From contig VBPP01000007.1 in assembly GCA_005877365.1 (NCBI GenBank), positions 1-12,506 on the forward strand: DNA of 12,506 nt, read 5' to 3'. This document shows, piece after piece, positions 6,691-12,506 of the stretch (positions within the stretch are counted from its first letter, which is position 1; the number at the start of each line of letters is the position of its first letter). The notes beneath the pieces were generated by a model. It was given only the letters and a program-made list of their open reading frames with translations, made no database searches and was not told the DNA's origin. The position numbers and the translations under genes were made by a program. The stretch is from Nitrososphaerota archaeon (GTDB lineage Archaea; Thermoproteota; Nitrososphaeria; Nitrososphaerales; Gagatemarchaeaceae).

Positions 6691-8180
6691 TGCGCGATCA
6701 CCATCTCGCCCCTTGCCAGTGGTTGTCCTGCGTGTCGAGCCGCAAGCTGCTGATAGAGGTCTCTGTATCTGTCGATAGATGTCCTGATCGAGAATTCCTT
6801 CCTCGCCCTCTTGAGGGCAGATGCACCCAGCTCCGCCCTCGCCTTCTCGTCTTTGAGTAGTCTGACGATGGCTTTTGCGAGGTCGTCGGGATCCCTGCTC
6901 TTCACCAAGATGCCGCAGCCCGCAAGGGCTTCCGGGACGCCGCCGACCGAGGTCGCCACGATTGCCTTCCCGCATGCCATCGCCTCGATGACCGCGAAGG
7001 GGAAGCCCTCTGTAATTCCGCTGAAGACCACGACATCTCCAAGGTTGTATGCCTTCTCTGGTTCCTTGGTCGCTCCCATGAAGGTGAAGTTCGGTTCCAG
7101 CCCCTCGCTCTTCACAGTGTTCAAGCACCGCTTCGCGTAGTCCAGGTTGATTGAGTCTCCGAAGAGCAGGCATCGTATGTTCGGGATGGACTCCCTCGCG
7201 CGCTTGATCCCGTAAGCGAGTGTCGTTATGTCCTTGAACGGGTCTATCCTTGCCACTGAGATGACAGTCGGGGCGGGGTCCCTCGGCACTGTCATCGGCC
7301 TGAACTTCTCTGTGTCGATCCCGTTGTAGACCACATCAATCTTCGAAGGGTCCGCGCCCAGCGCCCTTTCCCAGACAGCGTTCGCCCGGCAGACGGGGGC
7401 GATTATGTCCGCGGCTTCGTAGACAGGCCGGACGATGTTCCGGGCGAAGACCTTCCAGAAGATTTTGGAAGGTTCGTTGAAGAAGTACGCGTTGTAGTAA
7501 AGCATCAGCTCCCTGTAAGCTACGCCGTGCTCCGTGACTATGATGGGGCAACCATACTTCGCCTTGGCTATTATCGCTGTCAGCGAGGGGAGCCACACGA
7601 GTGAGCAGTGAACCACGTCGACCGGCGGGACATCCACGCTGAGTATCTGCATGGAACGCTGGACGACCTGGAAGACTGTGAGGGCCTCCCTTAGGCTCAC
7701 GCTCTTGTAGAGAGTGTCTGCCTTGATGTGGTTGAGGAAGACGTCCCAGGCAAGTGGGTGCTCCAGGCACTTCCTCGCGTCGTAGAGGGTCAGGAAGTTA
7801 TGGAGCTCGACCATGAGCTTCACAGTACGGGCGGGGTCGCTCTTGCTCGCCATCAGGTTGCTCACGAAGTCATCGAAGAGAGGGATGAACTTCTTCTCGA
7901 TTAGGCTGTCCGAGGTCCGGAGTATCTTGCGGACGAAGGGCTCTTTCTGGTACTCCTCGCGCCTGTGGGTGCCGAAGATGGGGATCTCGATCACTTCCTT
8001 GACGTTCGGGGGGACGGTGTAGTTTGCGGGCACGTTGGCATTGGTCAGTTCGTTGACCACCACGAAGTCCCAGTCCGAGACGCCTTCAACGAGCCGTTTC
8101 GCCCAGACGTATACCCCCCCGGAGGGGAAGTTCGGGTAGTTATCCCAGTTGACCAATAAAACTCGTCGCGTCAAACTCAT
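6687..8180 (-). CDS. PelF-like GT4 glycosyltransferase
   Basis: The protein has 497 residues with a GT-B fold. The N-terminal half has the glycine-rich acceptor loop NFPSGGVYVW (17-26), DVVHCSLVW (188-196) and TEHGVAYRE (216-224). The stretch IFWKVFARNIVRPVYEAADII (240-260) followed by APVC and VVYNGIDTEKF (283-293) closely follows PelF, whose equivalent runs from a W-R-F helix through YAAAD to VIPNGID. The donor-binding half has R311 and K316 (ARIDPFKD) and the retaining GT4 EX7E motif (E391, E399). PelF is the cytoplasmic polymerase of the Pel polysaccharide. The gene overlaps the upstream TPR-like gene by 41 nt and the downstream epimerase by 4 nt, so translation is probably coupled. An N-glycan or other GT4 role cannot be excluded, but the PelG-like neighbour favours Pel-type polymerisation. 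Confidence 0.78.
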   Translation of the reverse strand: MSLTRRVLLVNWDNYPNFPSGGVYVWAKRLVEGVSDWDFVVVNELTNANVPANYTVPPNVKEVIEIPIFGTHRREEYQKEPFVRKILRTSDSLIEKKFIPLFDDFVSNLMASKSDPARTVKLMVELHNFLTLYDARKCLEHPLAWDVFLNHIKADTLYKSVSLREALTVFQVVQRSMQILSVDVPPVDVVHCSLVWLPSLTAIIAKAKYGCPIIVTEHGVAYRELMLYYNAYFFNEPSKIFWKVFARNIVRPVYEAADIIAPVCRANAVWERALGADPSKIDVVYNGIDTEKFRPMTVPRDPAPTVISVARIDPFKDITTLAYGIKRARESIPNIRCLLFGDSINLDYAKRCLNTVKSEGLEPNFTFMGATKEPEKAYNLGDVVVFSGITEGFPFAVIEAMACGKAIVATSVGGVPEALAGCGILVKSRDPDDLAKAIVRLLKDEKARAELGASALKRARKEFSIRTSIDRYRDLYQQLAARHAGQPLARGEMVIAQ

Positions 8181-8790
8181 CGATCTCCTCCTCGGTCGAG
8201 GCAGGCGTTGCGACCCTGGATTTGGTGACTTTTGGTCTCCTCTCTTCGTAGAGCTTCAGGAAGCTCTCCACCGCCATGCCTACCTGAGAGGAACCGCGCA
8301 CGTCTGGATAGCCGTCCCCTGGTGTGGCGGACTGGATGATCTTGTTACGCGCGCTTGGAAGGCGGAACTCGTCGTTGTCTCCGATGAACGGGTTCGCCCG
8401 GTTGGCCAGGGAGTCGAAGAGGTCTTTCACTGTCTCTGCGTTCTCCCTCTCTCCGGCAAGGAGGAAGGATTCATGGGCCTCCTGTAGAGACCACAGAGAC
8501 TCCCTTACCGAGACACCGATAGATGAGTCCGCGCTTTCCCAATACAACCGCGCTACGGCGCTATAGACTGCGCGGGCATTCTCCGTGTCCCCGCCCTTCG
8601 CCAGGCAGTCGGCAGCGCACGAACCGCCCAACGCGGCCCTCGTAAGGGAGTTCGCGGTCAGACATTTTGTGGCATCTTCGAGGTAAAGTGTAATCGCTTT
8701 CGCTAGGTCGCCTCTCTCCTCCAACCTCACGGCAGTCAGCCAGAGGTTAGAGTCATCCGTAAGCCTGTCTAGCCACGTGACTACCCGCAT
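8140..8790 (-). CDS. TPR/SNAP-like helical protein, first gene of the Pel-like operon
   Basis: The 216-residue protein has no membrane segment or signal peptide. Residues about 14-130 are alternating amphipathic helices of TPR/SNAP style (LWLTAVRLEERGDLAKAITLY, then CAADCLAKGGDTENARAVYSA, then LQEAHESFLLAGERENAETV). The segment at about 135-190 is Gly/Pro-containing and ends in a further helix (GMAVESFLKLYEE); the last 25 residues are acidic and probably disordered. The start at 8790 is 26-28 nt from a TATA-like element. Its 3' end overlaps the PelF-like gene by 41 nt, which argues for co-expression. I do not recognise the family. Bacterial PelE and PelB also contain TPRs, so a scaffold for the PelF/PelG complex is a reasonable but unproven guess. 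Confidence 0.75.
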   Translation of the reverse strand: MRVVTWLDRLTDDSNLWLTAVRLEERGDLAKAITLYLEDATKCLTANSLTRAALGGSCAADCLAKGGDTENARAVYSAVARLYWESADSSIGVSVRESLWSLQEAHESFLLAGERENAETVKDLFDSLANRANPFIGDNDEFRLPSARNKIIQSATPGDGYPDVRGSSQVGMAVESFLKLYEERRPKVTKSRVATPASTEEEIDEFDATSFIGQLG

Positions 8791-8815
8791 ACATCTGAAG
8801 ATACCCCGTTTCGTG

Positions 8816-8821
8816 ATTTAA
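8816..8821 (-). promoter_or_regulatory. TATA-like element of the Pel-like operon
   Basis: The minus strand reads CTTAAATC, with TTAAAT centred about 28 nt from the ATG at 8790. It lies in the 111-nt region shared with the divergent glmS promoter. Confidence 0.5.
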
Positions 8822-8874
8822 GAGAAGGGATATTATCTACTGGTAGAATATACGAGAGAAAAGTCATCTTCCTC

Positions 8875-8880
8875 TTTAAA
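8875..8880 (+). promoter_or_regulatory. TATA-like element of glmS
   Basis: TTTAAA within CCTCTTTAAAGTC is centred about 25 nt from the GTG at 8902, so the transcript would begin at or next to the start codon. This supports the GTG start, which also places Cys at residue 2 as GlmS requires. Confidence 0.55.
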
Positions 8881-8901
8881 GTCGAGCGGTGAACTATCAC
8901 T

Positions 8902-10662
8902 GTGTGCTCCATCATAGGTTTTGTCAGTTCGAAGCAGGCGTCCCCCTCGATAGTTCAGGGGCTTCGGAGGATGGAGTACAGAGGGTACGACAGCGCTGGC
9001 ATCGCCGTCCTCGAGGGGAAGAAGATCCACGTCAGGAAGGGTGTCGGGAAGGTTGCGGAGGTCAACAACATGCTCGGGATGGATGAGCTCCCGGGGTATG
9101 TCGCAGTCGGCCACACAAGATGGGCCACCCATGGGGGGGTGACTGAGAAGAACGCTCACCCCCACCTGTCAAGCTCGGGGAAGCTCGCGATAGTCCACAA
9201 CGGGATAGTCGACAATTACCGGGTTCTAAAGGAGAGCCTACTGAAAGAGGGTTTCTCTTTCAGGAGCGAAACAGACAGCGAAGTGATAGCAAACCTCCTC
9301 GAAAAGGCCTTCGCTGAGACGAGGAGCATCGAGGAGTCGATGATGAGAGTGGTCACTCAGATAGACGGAAAGTACGCCTTCGTCGCGATCTTCGATGACG
9401 GAACGCTGGCGGCGGCGAGATTCCACGAGCCACTAATAATCGGGATAGGGGAGAACGGGTACTACGTCGCGAGCGACGTGCTCGGCTTCGCGGGCGTCAC
9501 GGACAAGGTCGTCTACGTCGACAACGGAGAGTTCGCCGCGATAGATAGCGAAGGGATAAGCATCTTCGACTTTCAGGGGAACCCAGTGCCACACGGCGTG
9601 ACGAGAGTTGCAGAGGAGTTCGGCGTGATAGGGAAGGGGAAGTATGTGCACTTCACCCTGAAGGAGATCTTTGAGCAGCCGCAGACGATCGCGATGGCGG
9701 CCAAATTGACCGAGTCGGAATTGAAAGAAGTCTCCCGGCTGTTAACCGAAGCGAGCAGAGTGTATGTGTTGGGCTGCGGAACCAGCTACCACGCCGCCCT
9801 CCTGGGGTGCCGCCTCCTCTCTGAGTACACCCAAGTCAATGCCACGCCGGTGCTTGCGAGCGAGGCGAAGTTCTTCCCCACGAAGTACGACAGCAAGACT
9901 GTCTTAATCGCTCTCTCACAGAGTGGCGAGACCGCAGACGTCCTCGAGGCCGTCGAGATTGGCCTCGAGAAGGGTGCGAAGGTCGTATCACTCGTCAACG
10001 TGGCTACCTCCACGCTCGCCCGGATCTCCACACTTTCGATAGGGCTTCGCTGTGGGCCCGAGATAGGGGTAGCCGCGACCAAGAGCTTCACCTCCCAGCT
10101 GGCGACCTTCTACGCCATCGCGAGTCACCTCTCTGGCGGGAGGGTCCCTTCTGACCTCGGAGGTGTCTCGAAGGGAATCTCGGAACTCCTTGTGAAGCAG
10201 ACACACCTTCGGGAGGTTGCGAGGAGAATGAAGGGAGCGTCAGACATCTACGTCCTAGGGACGGGGCCGCATTACTGCGTCGCCCTCGAGGGGGCACTCA
10301 AGATCAAGGAACTCGCGTACGTTCACGCGGAGGCGCTACCGGGCGGAGAATTGAAGCACGGACCCTTGGCGCTGCTCGACCCAAGCGTCTACGTCATCGT
10401 CGTCAACCCTACCGACGCCACCTACGTTGACATGCTTGCCTCGGCACACGAAGCGAAGTCGAGGGGGGCGAAGATCATCGGAATCTCGGACAAGCCATCT
10501 GACGTCTACGATGAGTGGGTGGGGCTTCCCAAGCTCGACCCCTCCCTGTTACCACTCGTCGAGGTCGTTCCATTCCAGGCGCTGGCCTATTACCTGGCCG
10601 TGGAGAGGAACGCTGACCCGGACTATCCAAGAAACCTGGCGAAGTCCGTCACGGTCAAGTGA
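8902..10662 (+). CDS. glmS: Glutamine--fructose-6-phosphate aminotransferase (isomerizing)
   Basis: The protein has 586 residues, normal for GlmS, from a GTG start. It converts fructose-6-phosphate and glutamine to glucosamine-6-phosphate, the first step to UDP-GlcNAc. Cys2 (MCSIIGFV) is the N-terminal nucleophile of the glutaminase domain; R73/W74 in GHTRWATHG, NAHPH (84-88) and HNGIVDNY (99-106) are its conserved loops. Two SIS domains follow: the first with LGCGTSYHAA, LSQSGET and ATKSFTSQL, the second with GTGPHYCVALEGALKIKE, the HAEALPGGELKHGP loop and the carboxy-terminal PRNLAKSVTV signature. Bacterial and many archaeal proteins have MCGI; Ser3 is a minor variation. It is transcribed divergently from the Pel-like operon and is its likely amino-sugar supplier as well as a housekeeping enzyme. 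The stop codon abuts the end of a transposon relic. Confidence 0.97.
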   Translation: MCSIIGFVSSKQASPSIVQGLRRMEYRGYDSAGIAVLEGKKIHVRKGVGKVAEVNNMLGMDELPGYVAVGHTRWATHGGVTEKNAHPHLSSSGKLAIVHNGIVDNYRVLKESLLKEGFSFRSETDSEVIANLLEKAFAETRSIEESMMRVVTQIDGKYAFVAIFDDGTLAAARFHEPLIIGIGENGYYVASDVLGFAGVTDKVVYVDNGEFAAIDSEGISIFDFQGNPVPHGVTRVAEEFGVIGKGKYVHFTLKEIFEQPQTIAMAAKLTESELKEVSRLLTEASRVYVLGCGTSYHAALLGCRLLSEYTQVNATPVLASEAKFFPTKYDSKTVLIALSQSGETADVLEAVEIGLEKGAKVVSLVNVATSTLARISTLSIGLRCGPEIGVAATKSFTSQLATFYAIASHLSGGRVPSDLGGVSKGISELLVKQTHLREVARRMKGASDIYVLGTGPHYCVALEGALKIKELAYVHAEALPGGELKHGPLALLDPSVYVIVVNPTDATYVDMLASAHEAKSRGAKIIGISDKPSDVYDEWVGLPKLDPSLLPLVEVVPFQALAYYLAVERNADPDYPRNLAKSVTVK

Positions 10663-10669
10663 CATCCTA

Positions 10670-10688
10670 CTACGACTGAAGGTCGTGG
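10670..10688. repeat. Right-end hairpin of the tnpB relic
   Basis: Arms CTACGAC (10670-10676) and GTCGTGG (10682-10688) pair with one wobble around a 5-nt loop. The structure begins 8 nt after the glmS stop, so it could also serve as a transcription end signal for glmS. Confidence 0.5.
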
Positions 10689-10743
10689 TCTTCCAGCCCC
10701 TGTTTCATGGCGTATAGTTCCCGCTTCCTCGACCGGGCTTGCG

Positions 10744-10761
10744 GCCCCAGTTGTCTGGGGC
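10744..10761. repeat. Perfect 7-bp hairpin in the tnpB relic
   Basis: Arms GCCCCAG (10744-10750) and CTGGGGC (10755-10761) flank the loop TTGT. In TnpB elements the 3' coding end overlaps the structured omega RNA, so stacked hairpins here fit that origin. Confidence 0.55.
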
Positions 10762-10793
10762 AGTAGAGGTCCATTCTCCACGGGCTTGAGCTC

Positions 10794-10833
10794 GGGCATG
10801 TCCTGCCCTACTGAGCGAGTCCTCGCTCAGTAG
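10794..10833. repeat. Two adjacent hairpins, including a perfect 12-bp inverted repeat
   Basis: GGGCA (10794-10798) pairs with TGCCC (10804-10808) around a 5-nt loop. Overlapping its last base, CTACTGAGCGAG (10808-10819) and CTCGCTCAGTAG (10822-10833) are perfect inverted repeats separated by 2 nt. The second is the strongest inverted repeat I noticed in the window and lies at the point where the TnpB-like frame stops. Confidence 0.65.
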
Positions 10834-10861
10834 ATCACTCCATTGCTCCATTTAAGCACCC

Positions 10862-10904
10862 CGCATTCATTCATCCCAGGGCTGAAGCACCCGGGCTTTC
10901 TGCG
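10862..10904 (-). mobile_element. Second IS605-family right-end-like sequence
   Basis: The minus strand reads GAAAGCCCGGG, a loop, CCCTGGGATGAATGA. This resembles the common right-end form GAAGCCC...GGGATGAAT of IS200/IS605 elements. The stem is 6 bp with one bulged base. It may come from a second, independent insertion or be a coincidental hairpin. Between here and 10993 I see only the promoter of the next gene. Confidence 0.35.
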
Positions 10905-10964
10905 GTTGCTTCGGTAACATCACCTGGAAGGTAAGATTCCACTAGTAGTTTTGCCGCAAAGTCA

Positions 10965-10971
10965 CTTATTT
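10965..10971 (+). promoter_or_regulatory. TATA-like element of the half-LIM gene
   Basis: CTTATTT is centred 26 nt from the ATG at 10994, the same spacing as the other promoters in this window, again suggesting a leaderless transcript. Confidence 0.5.
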
Positions 10972-10993
10972 CCCTAGGCGAGAAGAGGGCAAG

Positions 10994-11239
10994 ATGAATG
11001 AACAGCGGCTCGGCCATTCTCAGGCGAGTCAGAAGGGCGAGAGTCTTCCGCCCCGGACGAGGAACTTTCTGATCAATCGTTGCGAGGCCTGTGGAAGGCA
11101 GATGTCTCTCCAGGAGGGGGACGTCCTATTCGAGCGAAGATGGTATCACGGCCCCTGCTGGAAGATGGCGGGTAACGGGCGGGCTCGTGATGAGATACCG
11201 TGGGACTCGTTGGAGCCGGACGCGACTTATCGCCCGTGA
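10994..11239 (+). CDS. Small half-LIM-like zinc-binding protein
   Basis: The 81-residue protein has C30-x2-C33, then 18 residues, then H52-x2-C55 (CEACGR ... WYHGPCW). This spacing and the aromatic before the His match the first zinc module of a LIM domain, but the second module is missing. Residues 1-25 and 60-81 look unstructured; there is no membrane segment or signal peptide. A TATA-like element at the standard distance and ordinary codon use support a real gene. Single-module proteins of this kind usually act as protein-binding or nucleic-acid-binding adaptors; the partner is unknown. It lies 80 nt upstream of the GvpD-like ATPase on the same strand, so the two could be functionally linked, though the latter seems to have its own promoter. 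Confidence 0.68.
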   Translation: MNEQRLGHSQASQKGESLPPRTRNFLINRCEACGRQMSLQEGDVLFERRWYHGPCWKMAGNGRARDEIPWDSLEPDATYRP

Positions 11240-11293
11240 TGCGCTAGAGGGGGTAGGTCCGAAGTCGTCGCCGGGTCTTCAAGGGTCATCCCT

Positions 11294-11310
11294 CCTATAT
11301 TCTCATATAT
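11294..11310 (+). promoter_or_regulatory. Paired TATA-like elements of the GvpD-like gene
   Basis: CCTATAT at 11294-11300 lies about 23 nt before the ATG at 11320, and CATATAT at 11304-11310 lies about 28 nt before an in-frame ATG at 11335. The two boxes leave the exact start ambiguous by five codons. Confidence 0.45.
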
Positions 11311-11319
11311 CCTGTCCCG

Positions 11320-12506
11320 ATGATTAGAGGTCAGATGGGCGGCAGAAGTCCCAAGGGTAAGCAACAGAAAGAGGTCATCTTCCCCGAGCGCATTCCCAGG
11401 GAGCTTGCCGACTTCCTTCGCCGCGCGACCTACTCGTTGCTGATCAAGGGCTCCTCCGGCACAGGGAAGACGATTCTAGCCCTGAGCATCCTCCGTGCCC
11501 TAAAGGTTACGAAGGGCTTCCTTTACGTCTCGACTAGGACTTCGCCCGTAGAGCTGCTGCAGAGTTACACCTGGATCGGTGAAACGTTCGACCTCGGCCC
11601 ACTCCTGGAGTCCTCATCCTCAGGCGGGGCGGGCGAAGGTTCGGAGACTCTCGTAGACGCGAGGCTCGATGAACCGAATGCGATTTTTGAGCGGATCACC
11701 AACGAGTTGATGGACAGGCAGGCACCCACCATCGTGATTGATTCATGGGAGGCCTTGAGCGACTCCGTGGAAGCGGAGGCGCTTCGAGTCAACGCCAGGG
11801 TGCTCGAGACTTGGAGAGAAAGAGCGGGCGCGAGATTCATCTTCACGGGGGAGGACCCGCGCAGCACGGCCCTAGACTCCCTGATGGACGGGGTACTCAT
11901 GCTGCGCCAGAGGTCATTTCTCGGCAGAAGGGTGAGGGAGGTCTTGCTTTCAAAGTTGCGCGGGGTAGAAATCCGTCGACCTACATACTTCTTCACTCTT
12001 GATAGCGGTATTTTCCGCAGCTTCGACAGATTTCGCTCCGTCGACTACTCGTTCTCGTCAGGCGCGGCACCGGTCGAGTTGATGCTGCCCCGGGGCGCAG
12101 CCGGTAGACGCTTCTCGACAGGCTACCCGAACCTCGACCGGGAGATGGAGGGAGGATTCTCCAAGGGGTCTCTGGTCACCCTGGAACTCGACCCTCGCGT
12201 CGATATGAAGGTAGCGCTCGTCTTTCTTAGCGCCTTGATCGCGACCTGGGCGGCCTCCGGCAACCCCATCGTGGTTCAGGAAATGAGGGGAGTCGAGGAA
12301 GGCTACTTCGACCACTTCGCGAAGACGTTCCTCCGAGGGTCAAAGCCGGGCCAAGTTGTGACCTGGGGGAGTGGCGAGAGCGAGAAAGAAGAAACCGAAG
12401 GCGGCCTCCCGCAGAAAGGCTGGATGCTCTTGGAAAAACTCCGAGGCTCCCTCGATGTCGCGAGGAAGGGACGCCCGAAGGGGAGCATACTGAACATCAT
12501 GAGCTG
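11320..12506 (+). CDS. GvpD/KaiC-like P-loop ATPase, 3' end beyond the window
   Basis: I translated 395 codons from the ATG at 11320; an ATG at 11335 (MGGRS) is equally plausible. The first RecA-like domain has an intact Walker A, GSSGTGKT (44-51), a YVSTRTSP strand and Walker B TIVIDSWEAL with D141. A second RecA-like domain starts near residue 263 (RRFSTGYPNLDREMEGGF) with the GxxxGSLVTLELD strand, but at the P-loop position it reads LDPRVDMKVAL, with no GKT, so it should not bind nucleotide in the usual way. This asymmetric layout matches GvpD, the regulatory protein of haloarchaeal gas vesicles, and related archaeal proteins found where no gas vesicles exist. It probably acts as a cytoplasmic ATP-dependent regulator. 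A RadA recombinase is unlikely because of the degenerate second domain. Confidence 0.8.
   Translation, partial: MIRGQMGGRSPKGKQQKEVIFPERIPRELADFLRRATYSLLIKGSSGTGKTILALSILRALKVTKGFLYVSTRTSPVELLQSYTWIGETFDLGPLLESSSSGGAGEGSETLVDARLDEPNAIFERITNELMDRQAPTIVIDSWEALSDSVEAEALRVNARVLETWRERAGARFIFTGEDPRSTALDSLMDGVLMLRQRSFLGRRVREVLLSKLRGVEIRRPTYFFTLDSGIFRSFDRFRSVDYSFSSGAAPVELMLPRGAAGRRFSTGYPNLDREMEGGFSKGSLVTLELDPRVDMKVALVFLSALIATWAASGNPIVVQEMRGVEEGYFDHFAKTFLRGSKPGQVVTWGSGESEKEETEGGLPQKGWMLLEKLRGSLDVARKGRPKGSILNIMS

Larger units (their letters stand above)
10663..10826 (-). pseudogene. Relic of the 3' end of an IS200/IS605-type tnpB, with right-end-like hairpins
   Basis: Read on the minus strand from about 10826, the DNA encodes an open stretch resembling the C-terminal tail of archaeal TnpB/OrfB: VGQDMPELKPVE, GPLL, then ASPVEEAGTIR. 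Such tails (DMPELKPVE...GPLL...ASPVEEAG) typically end the gene just before the element's right end. The zinc-ribbon and RuvC-like parts are absent; the frame is closed by a stop at 10827-10829. The strand ends in GGAAG, a hairpin (10670-10688) and AGGATGTCA, the usual form of an IS605-family right end. It touches the glmS stop codon. The call comes from my memory of TnpB tails, so moderate confidence; with no intact transposase, the relic cannot move by itself. Confidence 0.55.

Noticed and set aside
6691..7173. N-terminal extension of the epimerase reading frame to 7173
   Set aside because: The extra 161 residues lie in the PelF-like coding region in another frame and have no SDR similarity; the ATG at 6690 gives the standard start and an ATGA overlap.
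8833..9165. Minus-strand open frame overlapping the glmS start and its promoter
   Set aside because: It is antisense to the strongly supported GlmS glutaminase domain and has no recognisable motif.

Overview
The window looks like a chromosomal segment of a GC-rich archaeon, most likely a member of Nitrososphaerota (Thaumarchaeota) or a related lineage. Supporting signs are TATA-like boxes 23-30 nt upstream of start codons with no obvious Shine-Dalgarno sequence (leaderless transcripts), GTG and TTG starts, a GlmS beginning MCSI, secreted spherulin-4-type proteins with Ser/Thr-rich linkers, and a GvpD/KaiC-like ATPase. The lineage call is an inference from gene content.

Layout. (1) 1-2789, minus strand: two tandem paralogous secreted proteins. 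Each has a signal peptide and a spherulin-4-like (GH135-like) domain. The first, cut by the window edge, continues through a Thr-rich linker into a GH114-like domain; the second carries two beta-sandwich-like modules. Promoter and N-terminal half are clearly duplicated. (2) 2967-3942, plus strand: an ATP-grasp gene broken by an apparent internal deletion and frameshift. (3) 8790-4041, minus strand: a tightly packed four-gene operon encoding a TPR-like helical protein, a PelF-like GT4 glycosyltransferase, a GalE/WbpP-type SDR epimerase and a PelG-like multi-span membrane protein with an N-terminal extension. (4) 8902-10662, plus strand, divergent from the operon: glmS. (5) 10663-10993: no intact gene, but a minus-strand relic of the 3' end of an IS200/IS605-type tnpB with a cluster of hairpins. 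(6) 10994-11239: a small half-LIM-like zinc protein. (7) 11320-window end: a partial GvpD/KaiC-like P-loop ATPase.

Functional reading. GlmS makes glucosamine-6-phosphate, the entry to UDP-GlcNAc. The SDR has a Gly at the C4-epimerase gatekeeper position, which would allow UDP-GlcNAc/UDP-GalNAc interconversion. PelF-like and PelG-like proteins are the polymerase and transporter of Pel, an alpha-1,4-GalNAc/GalN polymer. Spherulin-4/GH135 and GH114 enzymes act on alpha-1,4 galactosamine-type polymers. The window therefore reads as an archaeal Pel-like or galactosaminogalactan-like module covering precursor supply, polymerisation, membrane transport and secreted hydrolases, without recognisable PelA, B, C, D or E. 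This link is inferred from family membership and proximity and is the most interesting result here.
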